Shown in pieces: positions 1 to 8,141 of a DNA stretch of 63,292 bases. Both the position numbers and the translations under genes were made by a program. This stretch comes from an uncultured Prevotellaceae bacterium (GTDB taxonomy: Bacteria > Bacteroidota > Bacteroidia > Bacteroidales > Bacteroidaceae). Below the pieces are notes generated by a model. The model had not been told where the DNA came from. It searched no databases and was given only the letters and a program-made list of their open reading frames with translations. Within the stretch, counting starts at the first letter, position 1; the number at the start of each line of letters is the position of its first letter. The DNA lies in assembly GCA_902769805.1 (NCBI GenBank), contig CACXQL010000027.1, forward strand, positions 1 to 63,292. The letters are read 5' to 3'.

Positions 1-1
1 G

Positions 2-802
2 GAAACCATCCACGCACTGCCTCTTGGCGAGACGACCACCGTGCGCATTCCTGGCGGCCCGCAACTCTTCCGCATCAGCCACCTCAGTTTTCCTGACCGT
101 GGTTTCCAGCATCCTTTCTTCCTGATTGAGTCACTGACCTCAGAAATACGTCTTGCCGAGAAAGCCGCCTACGAGCGCGTCATCCGCATGATTGCCCATG
201 AGGTGAACAACAGCGTGGCGGGCATCATGGGCAGTCTTACTGGCGACGAAGCCGAACGGCTCACCGCCCTCTCATCCTTTGTTTCACGCTTTGCCGAAGT
301 AGTGAAAATTCCACAACCGCAACAACAACTCTGCGACCTCAGCGAGGAGGTGGAAGCCTGTCGCCCCTTCCTCGAAAACCTGTGTACGCAGGCGCACGTC
401 CATATTGACTTCCGTTTGACCGACGAAGCCGTACCCGTTCATCTCGATACCGTCCTGTTCCAGCAGGTGCTCATCAACATCGTCAAGAATGCTGTTGAGA
501 GTATCGGAAAGGCTACGGGTAGGCGCGTCAGCGGGAATGCGACACAAGGACTTGTCACCCTTGAAGTCACCACGCCAGCTACGCTCACCATCACCGATAA
601 TGGTCATGGCATCCCGCCGGCTATAGCGAAGAATCTCTTCACTCCGTTTTTCTCTACCAAGCCCCAGGGCCAGGGTCTCGGTCTTCTGCTCATTCGCGAC
701 ATTCTTACTTCTCATCACTGCACCTTCAATCTGCTTACAGACCCAGAAGACCATCTCACTCGCTTTACTATCCAATTTCCCATCCAGAAAACTCAAAAAT
801 GA
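2..802 (+). CDS. Sensor histidine kinase, C-terminal part (5' end outside window)
   Basis: The reading frame is open from the first bases, so the N-terminal sensor part lies upstream of the window. What remains is a kinase core: an H-box with the motif AHEVNN (phosphoacceptor His), an N-box around NIVKNAVES, a G1 box TITDNGHGIP, an F-box FFSTKP and a G2 box GQGLGL. The HEVNN form of the H-box is typical of NtrY-like and related kinases, many of which pair with NtrC-type regulators. By family knowledge it autophosphorylates and passes phosphate to a receiver protein. The partner is not visible here. The kinase assignment is firm; the signal and partner are unknown. Confidence 0.9.
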   Translation, partial: ETIHALPLGETTTVRIPGGPQLFRISHLSFPDRGFQHPFFLIESLTSEIRLAEKAAYERVIRMIAHEVNNSVAGIMGSLTGDEAERLTALSSFVSRFAEVVKIPQPQQQLCDLSEEVEACRPFLENLCTQAHVHIDFRLTDEAVPVHLDTVLFQQVLINIVKNAVESIGKATGRRVSGNATQGLVTLEVTTPATLTITDNGHGIPPAIAKNLFTPFFSTKPQGQGLGLLLIRDILTSHHCTFNLLTDPEDHLTRFTIQFPIQKTQK

Positions 803-837
803 AAGATGCCGAAGTATAAGATTCGTCATAACGGCGT

Positions 838-960
838 ATGTGTCAAGACAGGAAACACCAAGATGTCAGGATGTGGGACATCAGCGGCAGGCGTATCGAT
901 CATCTCTCCAATTACAGGGGAATCGTTGTAACTAAGCATGGGAAATATCTGCGGAAATAG
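838..960 (+). pseudogene. C-terminal scrap of a surface or secreted protein gene
   Basis: A 40-codon open stretch follows an in-frame stop. Its second half reads MWDISGRRIDHLSNYRGIVV and ends in a short basic tail before the stop. The pattern DxxGRRh, then a turn and a GIVV/GLYIV-like strand, then a basic end, is the usual finish of many Bacteroidetes secreted proteins. No signal peptide or upstream body exists, because the kinase gene ends at 802. I infer the eroded 3' end of a lost gene. A chance match remains possible because it is short. Confidence 0.45.
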
Positions 961-989
961 ATACTCACGTTTGAAAAAACACAAATAAA

Positions 990-1021
990 TTTGCTTTTTT
1001 GCTCACTTAATAGTACCTTTG
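990..1021 (+). promoter_or_regulatory. Bacteroidetes-type promoter for thrC
   Basis: TTTG at 990-993, a 20-nt spacer, and TACCTTTG at 1014-1021 match the -33/-7 consensus of the Bacteroidetes primary sigma factor. The upstream sequence from 966 (TCACG, GAAAAAAC, TTTTTTGCTCACTTA) resembles the tandem promoter repeat at 3119-3353. The thrC start codon lies 28 nt after the -7 box. Confidence 0.8.
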
Positions 1022-1048
1022 TACCCCGAAAATAAAAGACATAGGAAT

Positions 1049-2392
1049 ATGAAATACTATAGCACAAATGGGAAGGCACCCATTGCCGACCTGCAGAAAG
1101 CCGTCGTGAAAGGACTGGCAGAAGATCGTGGACTCTACATGCCCGAACGTATCAAACAACTGCCCAAGGAGTTCTTCGACACCATCGAGACGAAGAGTTT
1201 CCAGGAGATAGCCTATACCGTTGCCGATGCTTTCTTCGGTGAGGATGTAGAGGCAGAGGCACTGAAGAAGATTGTCTATGACACACTGTCGTTCGACTGC
1301 CCCGTGGTGAAAGTGAAAGATAATATCTACACGCTGGAACTCTTCCATGGTCCTACCCTCGCCTTCAAGGATGTGGGTGCCAGGTTCATGGCAAGACTTC
1401 TTCAGTATTTTATCAAGAAGTCAGGAGACAGGAGTCAGGAGGACAAAGAGGTCAACGTCCTCGTAGCCACCAGCGGTGATACGGGAAGTGCTGTTGCCAA
1501 CGGTTTCCTCGGTGTGGACGGCATCCACGTCTATGTGCTCTATCCTAAGGGAAAGGTCAGCAAGATTCAGGAGAGCCAGTTTACCACCCTTGGCAAGAAC
1601 ATCACAGCCGTGGAGGTGGACGGTGTCTTTGACGACTGTCAGGCACTGGTGAAGAACGCCTTTATGGACGAGGAACTGAACAAACACATGAGACTCACCT
1701 CTGCCAACAGCATCAATGTCGCCCGTTTCTTGCCTCAGGCATTCTATTATTTCAATGCCTATGCCCGCATGAAGGAAAATGTAAAAACTGGAAAATGTAA
1801 TAATGTAAAAATTGAGGAAGACCTCGTGATGTGTGTGCCATCTGGTAATTTCGGAAATATCTGTTCCGCTCTGTTCGGACATGCCATGGGACTGCCCATC
1901 AAGCGTTTCATTGCTGCCAATAATGCCAACGATATCTTCTATAAGTATCTGCAGACAGGAAAGTACGAGCCGAAACCTTCCGTGCAGACCCTTGCCAATG
2001 CGATGGATGTGGGTGACCCTTCTAACTTCGCCCGTATCTACGACCTCTACGGCAAGAGCCACGAGCGCATCAGCAGCCTGATCAGTGGTGCCACCTATAG
2101 TGACGCACAGATTGAGGAGACCATGCGCCAGTGTTATCAGGAGACGGGTTATACCCTCGACCCGCATGGTGCCTGTGGCTATCGTGCCTTACAGGAAGGA
2201 CTGAAAGATGGTGAGGTCGGAGTGTTCTGCGAGACTGCTCACCCTGCTAAGTTCAAGGAGACTGTAGACCGCATCATCGGTGGTAACGTTGAGATACCTG
2301 AACGCCTTGCCGCTTTCATGAGAGGTCAGAAACAAAGTATTGAACTCAGTAAGAACTTCGAAGACTTCAAGGCGTTCCTCATGAGTCGTTAG
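1049..2392 (+). CDS. thrC: Threonine synthase
   Basis: Makes L-threonine from O-phosphohomoserine using pyridoxal phosphate, in the cytosol. The N-terminal part begins MKYYSTNGKAP, and the PLP lysine (about residue 107) sits in HGPTLAFKDVGARF. The phosphate-binding motif SGDTGSA and the later SGNFGN complete the fold-type II signature. The ATG at 1049 after AGGAAT is preferred to an in-frame TTG at 1019, which lies on the -7 box. At 447 codons it is slightly longer than usual. The excess sits in two low-complexity insertions near residues 124-132 and 243-256, both derived from simple repeats. It stands alone, with convergent overlap of its stop with the next gene. Confidence 0.95.
   Translation: MKYYSTNGKAPIADLQKAVVKGLAEDRGLYMPERIKQLPKEFFDTIETKSFQEIAYTVADAFFGEDVEAEALKKIVYDTLSFDCPVVKVKDNIYTLELFHGPTLAFKDVGARFMARLLQYFIKKSGDRSQEDKEVNVLVATSGDTGSAVANGFLGVDGIHVYVLYPKGKVSKIQESQFTTLGKNITAVEVDGVFDDCQALVKNAFMDEELNKHMRLTSANSINVARFLPQAFYYFNAYARMKENVKTGKCNNVKIEEDLVMCVPSGNFGNICSALFGHAMGLPIKRFIAANNANDIFYKYLQTGKYEPKPSVQTLANAMDVGDPSNFARIYDLYGKSHERISSLISGATYSDAQIEETMRQCYQETGYTLDPHGACGYRALQEGLKDGEVGVFCETAHPAKFKETVDRIIGGNVEIPERLAAFMRGQKQSIELSKNFEDFKAFLMSR
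1419..1443 (+). repeat. Simple GTCAGGAGACAG-type repeat inside thrC
   Basis: About 25 bases of alternating AGTCAGGAG and ACAGGAG words occur within the thrC frame and encode a polar loop (SGDRSQED) just before the conserved strand NVLVATSGDTG. Related family members generally have a shorter loop here. It looks like spacer-type repeat DNA accepted into a coding sequence. Confidence 0.6.
1775..1814 (+). repeat. Simple AAAATGTAA-type repeat inside thrC
   Basis: The words GAAAATGTAA and AATGTAAAA recur three times in 40 bases within thrC, and add a polar loop (ENVKTGKCNNVKIEED) before the conserved VPSGNFGN motif. The composition is clearly more AT-rich than the surrounding gene. Confidence 0.6.
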
Positions 2393-3066
2393 CGGACGGT
2401 CATGTGGAAGCAACCTTGCTTCACCTCATACTTGATATAACAGCGTCCCTGTTCACGCATATCCCTCAGCACCTCGCACAACACCCACTTTAACGTGTCG
2501 TCACGAACAGGGCCGTTTCTTCGGCGTAATTTCTCCACATCGTTTTCCGTACGCAGCACACTGGTAACTATCAACTGGTTGAAGGGGACACCCTTCACAT
2601 ACAGGCTGTCGTAGAATGCCTGACCGATGTCCTGCAATAACACAGCGGCACGAGGCACCAGATACGGAATACTGCTGTACAACGGGTCAATATGATAGTA
2701 TGGACTTGCCCCCACATACACCAGTTCCTTCATACGTTTCTCCGCATCCTCACGGTTCTTGACGGGACGCACCCCCCATTTCTCCGCGGCTACGATCTGC
2801 ACTGCCTGACTGTCAGGAAACGACTCCTTATAACTATGGACACCTAAAATGCGGTGCTTTTTGCCTGTAAAATTAGTATGTCGACTGTTGACAATTGACA
2901 ATGGAGCGTTATCTGTTGACGTTTCTTGGCTGTCAATTTCCGTCTGGTGACCATTATCTGTTGTCTGCTGACTATTATCAACCCCTGGAAATACCGCTCT
3001 AATAATGGCTAAAAGCACCACAGCCACGGCGAATCCAAGCAAATATTTATTCTTCGTTATCTTCAT
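2389..3066 (-). CDS. DUF5715 family membrane-anchored or secreted protein
   Basis: A 225-residue protein with an N-terminal hydrophobic segment (about residues 8-27) that is a signal anchor or signal peptide. Residues 30-65 form a Thr/Gln/Asn-rich linker encoded by repeat-like DNA. The conserved region follows, with LIVTSVLRTENDVEKLR near residue 165. That motif is reminiscent of the active-site region of D-Ala-D-Ala peptidases of the M15 type, so a cell-wall role is possible but not shown. Its stop overlaps the thrC stop by three bases in convergent orientation. Family assignment is from recognition of the conserved C-terminal region. Confidence 0.7.
   Translation of the reverse strand: MKITKNKYLLGFAVAVVLLAIIRAVFPGVDNSQQTTDNGHQTEIDSQETSTDNAPLSIVNSRHTNFTGKKHRILGVHSYKESFPDSQAVQIVAAEKWGVRPVKNREDAEKRMKELVYVGASPYYHIDPLYSSIPYLVPRAAVLLQDIGQAFYDSLYVKGVPFNQLIVTSVLRTENDVEKLRRRNGPVRDDTLKWVLCEVLRDMREQGRCYIKYEVKQGCFHMTVR
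2881..2982 (-). repeat. TGACAATTGACAATGG-type repeat inside the DUF5715 gene
   Basis: On the minus strand, words such as GACAACAGATAATGG, ATTGACAG and TTGTCAATTGTCAACAG follow one another. This is a degenerate simple-sequence repeat that here encodes the linker after the membrane anchor. Similar words are common as gene spacers in this group of bacteria. Confidence 0.6.
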
Positions 3067-3118
3067 TTGGCTGCGAAGTTACAAATTTTCTGTCGAAAAA
3101 CCCCATTTTCTCCCAAAA

Positions 3119-3353
3119 TATTCGTAACTTTGGTTTCACCGAAGTTACTCACGCTCGAAAAAACTCAAGATTCTCTTGGTTTTCTGCTCACTTATTCGTA
3201 TTTTGACTTCGTCGAAGATACTTCCGTTCGAGAAAACCCAAATAAAATTTGGTTTTCTTCTCACTTATTCGTATCTTTGGTTTCACCGAAGTTACTCACG
3301 CTCGAAAAAACTCAAGATTCTCTTGGTTTTTTGCTCACTTATTCGTAACTTTG
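3119..3353 (+). repeat. 74-bp tandem repeat carrying promoter elements
   Basis: The word TATTCGTA begins at 3119, 3193, 3266 and 3340, giving a period of 73-74 bases and just over three copies. Each copy contains a CACCGAAGTTACTCACGCTCG or GACTTCGTCGAAG-like stretch, a GAAAA-rich stretch, a TTGGTTTT word and then CTCACTTATTCGTA. Copies 1, 3 and 4 end in a good -7 box (TAACTTTG or TATCTTTG). All copies are in the same orientation. This fills the 316-base gap before phoH. Confidence 0.9.
3323..3353 (+). promoter_or_regulatory. Promoter for phoH (last repeat copy)
   Basis: TTGG at 3323-3326, a 19-nt spacer and TAACTTTG at 3346-3353. It is the copy nearest phoH and the best candidate for driving phoH, purC and the genes after them. 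The earlier copies may add further start sites. Confidence 0.7.
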
Positions 3354-3368
3354 CATCCATATTTTTCT

Positions 3369-3384
3369 AAAATAGCGCTATTTT
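3369..3384. promoter_or_regulatory. Perfect 16-bp palindrome overlapping the phoH start
   Basis: AAAATAGCGCTATTTT reads the same on both strands. It lies 15 bases after the -7 box and covers the first two bases of the TTG start codon. It could be an operator or a short RNA hairpin over the start. Both roles are inference. Confidence 0.6.
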
Positions 3385-4333
3385 GATAGAGAAACATATT
3401 GTATTAGAGGATATTGACCCTGTCGTGTTCTACGGGACAGGGAACGGGCATTTGCAGATGTTGCGGGCTCTGTATCCAAAGCTGCGCATCGTGGCACGAG
3501 ACAATGTCATCCGCATCCTGGGTGACGAGGAGCAGATGGCTGCCTTCGAGGAGAGTGCCGAGAAACTGCGCCAGCACGTGTTGCGGTTTAATGCGCTGAA
3601 CGAGGAGGACATCCTGGACATCGTGAAGGGACACCGTACGAAGGACGAGGTGCCAGAGGGTGTCGTATGCTATACCATGTCGGGGCGACCTATCAAGGCA
3701 CGCTCGGAGAACCAGCAGCGGCTCATCGATGCCTACGAGCAGAACGACATGGTGTTTGCCGTAGGACCTGCCGGAACGGGAAAGACCTACCTCTCCATCG
3801 CCCTTGCCGTAAAGGCTCTGAAGGAGAAGACGGCGAAGAAGATCATCCTCTCGCGTCCTGCCGTAGAGGCTGGTGAGAAGCTGGGATTCCTGCCGGGTGA
3901 TATGAAGGATAAGATAGACCCGTATCTGCAACCGCTGTACGACGCACTGGAGGACATGCTGCCACAGATGAAGTTGCAGGAGATGATGGAGAAACACATC
4001 ATCCAGATAGCCCCCCTCGCCTTCATGCGAGGCAGAACGCTGAGTGACGCCGTGGTCATTCTCGACGAGGCTCAGAACACTACTCCGCAGCAGATCAGGA
4101 TGTTCCTGACCCGTATGGGATGGAACACGAAGATGATCATCACGGGTGACATGACGCAGATAGACCTGCCGAAGACTCAGCTCTCAGGACTGGTGGAGGC
4201 GCTGCGCATCCTGAAGGACGTAGAGGGCATCGGTGTGGTGGAACTGGGACGCAAGGACATCGTTCGCCATAAGCTGGTGACACGTATCGTGAATGCCTAC
4301 GAAGCGTTTGATAAATTGAAAGTTGAAAATTGA
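3383..4333 (+). CDS. phoH: PhoH-like ATPase
   Basis: A 316-residue cytosolic P-loop NTPase of the PhoH family, linked to RNA metabolism in other bacteria. The N-terminal part is EKHIVLEDIDPVVFYG. Walker A is GPAGTGKT near residue 129 and Walker B is VVILDEAQN near residue 224, followed by the sensor-like ITGD. The family usually begins M-I-E-K, which here requires a TTG start codon at 3383. No ATG fits. The C-terminus (KLKVEN) and the stop are encoded by the TTGAAAGTTGAAAATTGA spacer repeat. It heads a run of same-strand housekeeping genes. Confidence 0.92.
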   Translation: MIEKHIVLEDIDPVVFYGTGNGHLQMLRALYPKLRIVARDNVIRILGDEEQMAAFEESAEKLRQHVLRFNALNEEDILDIVKGHRTKDEVPEGVVCYTMSGRPIKARSENQQRLIDAYEQNDMVFAVGPAGTGKTYLSIALAVKALKEKTAKKIILSRPAVEAGEKLGFLPGDMKDKIDPYLQPLYDALEDMLPQMKLQEMMEKHIIQIAPLAFMRGRTLSDAVVILDEAQNTTPQQIRMFLTRMGWNTKMIITGDMTQIDLPKTQLSGLVEALRILKDVEGIGVVELGRKDIVRHKLVTRIVNAYEAFDKLKVEN

Positions 4334-4438
4334 AAGTTGAAAATTGAAAATCGCGTTTAAGCGAGTACAGACCAAGCTTGCTTGAAGTCTGTCGAGCGTG
4401 AGCGATTTGGACGAAGTCAAAGTTGAAAATTATATATA
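4317..4438 (+). repeat. GTTGAAAATTGAAA spacer with nested hairpin
   Basis: TTGAAAGTTGAAAATTGAAA words run from the end of phoH to 4350 and return at 4421-4431. Between them is a nested inverted repeat: AAATCGC (4348-4354) with GCGATTT (4402-4408), and ACAGAC (4367-4372) with GTCTGT (4387-4392). The reverse complement of 4389-4420 (GACTTCGTCC..CTCACGCTCGAC) resembles part of the 74-bp promoter repeat, so this is probably a diverged copy in the other orientation. Confidence 0.7.
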
Positions 4439-4441
4439 ACA

Positions 4442-5389
4442 ATGAAAGCATTAACAAAGACTGACTTCAATTTTGAAGGACAAAAGAGTGTGTATCACGG
4501 AAAAGTCCGTGACGTGTATAACATCAACGACGACCTGATGGTGATGGTGGCTACCGACCGCATCTCGGCTTTCGACGTGATTCTGCCGAAGGGTATCCCC
4601 TTCAAGGGACAGGTGCTCAACCAGATTGCCGCTAAGTTCCTGGATGCCACTACGGACATCTGTCCGAACTGGAAGCTCGCCACTCCAGACCCGATGGTGA
4701 CAGTAGGTCTGAAGTGCGAGGGGTTCCGCGTGGAGATGATTATCCGCAGCATCCTGACAGGCTCGGCATGGCGTGAGTACAAGAACGGTTGCCGTGAGCT
4801 GTGCGGTGTGAAACTGCCTGACGGTATGAAGGAGAACGAGCGTTTCCCCGAGCCTATCATCACCCCGACGACCAAGGCTGACGAGGGTCATGACATGAAT
4901 ATCTCGAAAGAGGAGATTATCGCCCAGGGACTCGTATCGGCAGAGGACTATGCCGTGATGGAGGACTATACCCGCAAGATTTTCGCCCGTGGACAGGAGA
5001 TTGCCGCCAAGCGCGGACTCATCCTCGTAGATACAAAATATGAGTTCGGCAAGCGCGATGGTAAGGTGTATCTCATCGACGAGATTCACACCCCGGACTC
5101 CAGTCGTTACTTCTATGCCGACGGTTATGAGGAGAAGCTCGCCAAGGGTGAGCCCCAGAAGCAGCTCTCGAAGGAGTTCGTTCGCCAATGGCTCATCGAG
5201 CATGACTTCATGAACGAGCCCGGACAGGTGATGCCTGAGATTACCGACGAGTATGCAGAGAGCGTCTCAGACCGTTATATCGAGCTCTACGAGCATATCA
5301 TCGGAGAGAAGTTCGAGAAGGCAAGCGACAATGACGATATCGCCGCCCGTATCGAGAAGAATGTCAGCGAGTGGCTGAAGAGGAGATAG
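4442..5389 (+). CDS. purC: SAICAR synthase (phosphoribosylaminoimidazole-succinocarboxamide synthase)
   Basis: Condenses CAIR with aspartate using ATP in purine synthesis, in the cytosol. The 315-residue length matches the family. Recognisable segments are [11 protein letters not shown] (ATP-binding strand-loop), [26 protein letters not shown] and [12 protein letters not shown]. The frame is intact. It follows phoH and precedes menG on the same strand with a 36-nt gap. The gap before it is repeat DNA without a clear promoter, so it is probably read through from phoH. Confidence 0.96.
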   Translation: MKALTKTDFNFEGQKSVYHGKVRDVYNINDDLMVMVATDRISAFDVILPKGIPFKGQVLNQIAAKFLDATTDICPNWKLATPDPMVTVGLKCEGFRVEMIIRSILTGSAWREYKNGCRELCGVKLPDGMKENERFPEPIITPTTKADEGHDMNISKEEIIAQGLVSAEDYAVMEDYTRKIFARGQEIAAKRGLILVDTKYEFGKRDGKVYLIDEIHTPDSSRYFYADGYEEKLAKGEPQKQLSKEFVRQWLIEHDFMNEPGQVMPEITDEYAESVSDRYIELYEHIIGEKFEKASDNDDIAARIEKNVSEWLKRR

Positions 5390-5425
5390 AGAAGATAGTG
5401 CCTATAGTAACTATAGATTATAGAT

Positions 5426-6160
5426 ATGAGTTACCAGCAAGAGACGATCAAGCCCTATCATGAGGGCAGCAAGGCTACGCAGGTGGAGCAGATGTTTGAT
5501 AACATCGCCCCTACCTACGACACGCTGAACCATCATCTCTCATGGGACATAGACCGTGGGTGGCGCAGGAAGGCTATCCAGCAACTCCAGCCCTACCAGC
5601 CACAGACGATGCTTGATATCGCAACAGGAACGGGTGACTTCGCCATCCTTGCCGCAGAGATGCTCAAGCCCCAACGACTTATCGGAGCGGATATCTCGGA
5701 AGGTATGATGAATATCGGCAGGGAGAAAGTGAGGAGACAGGGCTTGCAGGATGTCATCTCGTTTGAGAAAGAAGACTGTACGGCGCTCTCCTACCCTGAC
5801 AACACCTTCGACGCTGTCACGGCAGCCTTCGGCATCCGCAACTTCGCCGACCTCGACAAAGGGCTGCAGGAGATGTGCAGGGTATTGAGGAAGGGAGGAC
5901 ATTTGAGTATTGTCGAGCTGACATCACCGGTGTCTTTCCCCATGAAACAACTCTTCCACATTTATGCCCACACGGTACTGCCCGTCTATGGCAGACTCAT
6001 CTCCAAGGACACTGCCGCCTATTCGTATCTCACCAAGACCATCGAGGCATTCCCGCAGGGAGAGCAGATGGTGGAGATACTGAGGAAGGCTGGTTTTCAG
6101 ACCGCACAGTTCAAACGACTGACGTTCGGTATCTGCACGATGTATTTCGCAATAAAATAA
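5426..6160 (+). CDS. menG: Demethylmenaquinone methyltransferase
   Basis: A SAM-dependent class I methyltransferase of 244 residues (UbiE/MenG family) that adds the ring methyl group in the last step of menaquinone synthesis. The SAM motif is [12 protein letters not shown] near residue 62, the family signature [16 protein letters not shown] lies near residue 24, and [10 protein letters not shown] near residue 134. In a Bacteroidales host menaquinone is the expected quinone, so menG is preferred to ubiE. The gene is 13 bases upstream of aroE, so the two are probably cotranscribed. Confidence 0.94.
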   Translation: MSYQQETIKPYHEGSKATQVEQMFDNIAPTYDTLNHHLSWDIDRGWRRKAIQQLQPYQPQTMLDIATGTGDFAILAAEMLKPQRLIGADISEGMMNIGREKVRRQGLQDVISFEKEDCTALSYPDNTFDAVTAAFGIRNFADLDKGLQEMCRVLRKGGHLSIVELTSPVSFPMKQLFHIYAHTVLPVYGRLISKDTAAYSYLTKTIEAFPQGEQMVEILRKAGFQTAQFKRLTFGICTMYFAIK

Positions 6161-6173
6161 ATGGAAAAGAATT

Positions 6174-6920
6174 ATGGATAAGTACGGACTAATCGGTTAC
6201 CCGTTGGGACACTCGTTCTCCATCAGTTACTTCAACCAGAGGTTTCAGGATGAAGGCATCGATGCCGTGTATGAGAACTATGAGATTCCCAATATCGACG
6301 CACTCCCCGAAGTGCTGGGCTCTAACCCCGAACTGAAAGGGCTCAATGTCACCATCCCCTATAAGGAGAAAGTGATACCCTTCCTGGACAGCATCGCTCC
6401 GGAGGCACGTGCCATCGGAGCCGTCAATGTCATCCGTGTCACCCATCGTGGCAATAAGACGGAGCTGAAGGGCTATAACTCGGATGTCATCGGTTTTACC
6501 AAGAGCATTGAGCCGATGCTTGATAAGAAATGGCACCAAAAAGCGCTTATCCTCGGAACGGGCGGAGCCTCGAAGGCGATAGACTACGGACTGCGCAGTC
6601 TCGGACTGGAGACTGTCTTCGTCAGCCGTTATGAGCGTCCGAATACGATTCAGTATCAGAGTATCACGCCGGAGGTGGTGAAAGAGTATAACGTGATTGT
6701 CAACTGTACCCCTCTGGGTATGTACCCCAAGACCGAGGTATGTCCCGACCTGCCGTATGAGGCAATGGACAGTCACACCATCCTTTACGACCTTATCTAT
6801 AATCCTGACGAGACACTGTTCATGAAACGGGGTGCCGAATATGGAGCCAATGTAAAGAACGGACTGGAGATGCTCTTGTTGCAGGCTTTCGCCTCATGGG
6901 AGTTCTGGCACGAGAAATAA
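6174..6920 (+). CDS. aroE: Shikimate dehydrogenase
   Basis: Reduces 3-dehydroshikimate to shikimate with NADPH in aromatic amino-acid synthesis. The substrate-binding N-terminus is GYPLGHSFS, the catalytic lysine is in NVTIPYKEKV, the nucleotide-binding loop is LGTGGASKA near residue 125, and NCTPLGMYP is conserved. At 248 residues it is a compact AroE typical of Bacteroidetes. It sits between menG and a membrane protein gene with only six bases to the latter. Confidence 0.95.
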   Translation: MDKYGLIGYPLGHSFSISYFNQRFQDEGIDAVYENYEIPNIDALPEVLGSNPELKGLNVTIPYKEKVIPFLDSIAPEARAIGAVNVIRVTHRGNKTELKGYNSDVIGFTKSIEPMLDKKWHQKALILGTGGASKAIDYGLRSLGLETVFVSRYERPNTIQYQSITPEVVKEYNVIVNCTPLGMYPKTEVCPDLPYEAMDSHTILYDLIYNPDETLFMKRGAEYGANVKNGLEMLLLQAFASWEFWHEK

Positions 6921-6926
6921 TCCACT

Positions 6927-8099
6927 ATGACGACGACTTTCTTCTTTTTCCTCGGATTCATCATCCTCCTGTTAGGGGGAGGCTATACGGTCACACGCAA
7001 GTATGACTATACCCCGAAGAATGCCCTGATGAAGAAGTCGTCAGACCTCAACGCCCTCACCTATCAATATAATGACGCTATCGTCGCACTGGAGAATTCC
7101 TATAAGATGGAGAAGAAACAACAGTCTTTCTGGAATGTCTCAAGCATCAGGCGTCAGTATTCCAAACGCTATCAGGCTCTGGAAAGGGAGTATCAGGGCA
7201 AGCGCAGGCAGATGACAAGGGTCTGGGAGCAGATGAACCCAGCATGGTGCAAGGCTCGGAATATATGGGGATGGATCTTCACCATTGGTATGATGGGTGC
7301 GTTCAGCTGTTGTTCCTTCTCCATGCCTTTTGAGGAAGACGAGCCTGCCGTATCAACTGTCAGCAGCAGTACCGAGGAGCGGTATTGGAATGCGGAGAAC
7401 ATCCCCATACCGCATCTGAAGGATGCCAACCAGTATGTGTCGAACCCGGATCATGTGCTGGCACAGAACACGGTAGACCAGATGAACGTGACACTGAAAC
7501 GTCTGGACACAGAACTGGGTATTGAGAGTGTCGTCATCGTCGTCAACCATATCGAGAATGACGATCCTTTCCGCTTTGCACAGGATGTGGGAAACAAATA
7601 CGGAGTGGGAAGAAACGACCGGGGACTGGTCGTTGTTGTGGGTTATCAGGACCACAGCATCAACATGTCACCAGGCAGGAGTCTGGAGGCAGACCTGACG
7701 GATGCGGAGTGCCACCGGTTGCAACAACAATATGTCGTACCAGCCATGCGTGCCGAGATGCCCGACAGTGCGATGTACTATCTGACTGAAGCCATCTATG
7801 CCACCATGCAGAAGAAAGAACTGCCGGAGATGTCGTCACTGACCAGTCAAAGTGATGAGATAGACAATGAGATTATCGCCACGACGGGGCTTTACATGCT
7901 CTTCATGATAGCATGGATAGCCTTCTTCATGCATCTCAACCGTAAGTACCAGTGGCTTGCCGTATTAGGTGTGTCTGGTGGTGGCAGTTGGGGAGGTTCC
8001 AGCGGAGGCGGACACAGTTCGTGGGGAGGTGGAGGCTTCAGTGGAGGCAGTTTCGGAGGAGGCTCCTTCGGTGGCGGAGGTGCTACGTCGAGATGGTAA
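6927..8099 (+). CDS. TPM-domain membrane protein
   Basis: A 390-residue protein with an N-terminal membrane segment (about 4-20), a basic coiled region, a second hydrophobic segment (about 113-131), a TPM domain (about 165-290, including YGVGRNDRGLVVVVG), a third membrane segment (about 318-335) and a C-terminal Gly/Ser-rich tail with several GGGSFGG-type repeats. TPM proteins of the YgcG type are often encoded beside LemA, as here, and act in envelope or photosystem maintenance in other organisms. The exact role is unknown. TPM domain and Gly-rich tail are clear. Confidence 0.85.
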   Translation: MTTTFFFFLGFIILLLGGGYTVTRKYDYTPKNALMKKSSDLNALTYQYNDAIVALENSYKMEKKQQSFWNVSSIRRQYSKRYQALEREYQGKRRQMTRVWEQMNPAWCKARNIWGWIFTIGMMGAFSCCSFSMPFEEDEPAVSTVSSSTEERYWNAENIPIPHLKDANQYVSNPDHVLAQNTVDQMNVTLKRLDTELGIESVVIVVNHIENDDPFRFAQDVGNKYGVGRNDRGLVVVVGYQDHSINMSPGRSLEADLTDAECHRLQQQYVVPAMRAEMPDSAMYYLTEAIYATMQKKELPEMSSLTSQSDEIDNEIIATTGLYMLFMIAWIAFFMHLNRKYQWLAVLGVSGGGSWGGSSGGGHSSWGGGGFSGGSFGGGSFGGGGATSRW

Positions 8100-8131
8100 A
8101 TTGAAAATTGAGAATTGAAAATTAAATAAAT
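8100..8131 (+). repeat. AATTGAAAATTGAGAATTGAAAATT spacer
   Basis: Four ATTGAAAATT/ATTGAGAATT words, followed by AAATAAATAAATG, begin at the stop codon of the TPM gene and fill most of the gap to lemA. It belongs to the same spacer type as 4317-4350. Confidence 0.65.
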
Positions 8132-8141
8132 AAATGGAATT

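Noticed and set aside
3067-3348. Protein gene of 93 codons in the repeat
   Set aside because: Its translation simply repeats the 74-bp unit and has no independent protein features.
3119-3353. Invertible phase-variation promoter
   Set aside because: All copies are in the same orientation and no flanking inverted repeats or recombinase gene are present, so inversion has no substrate.
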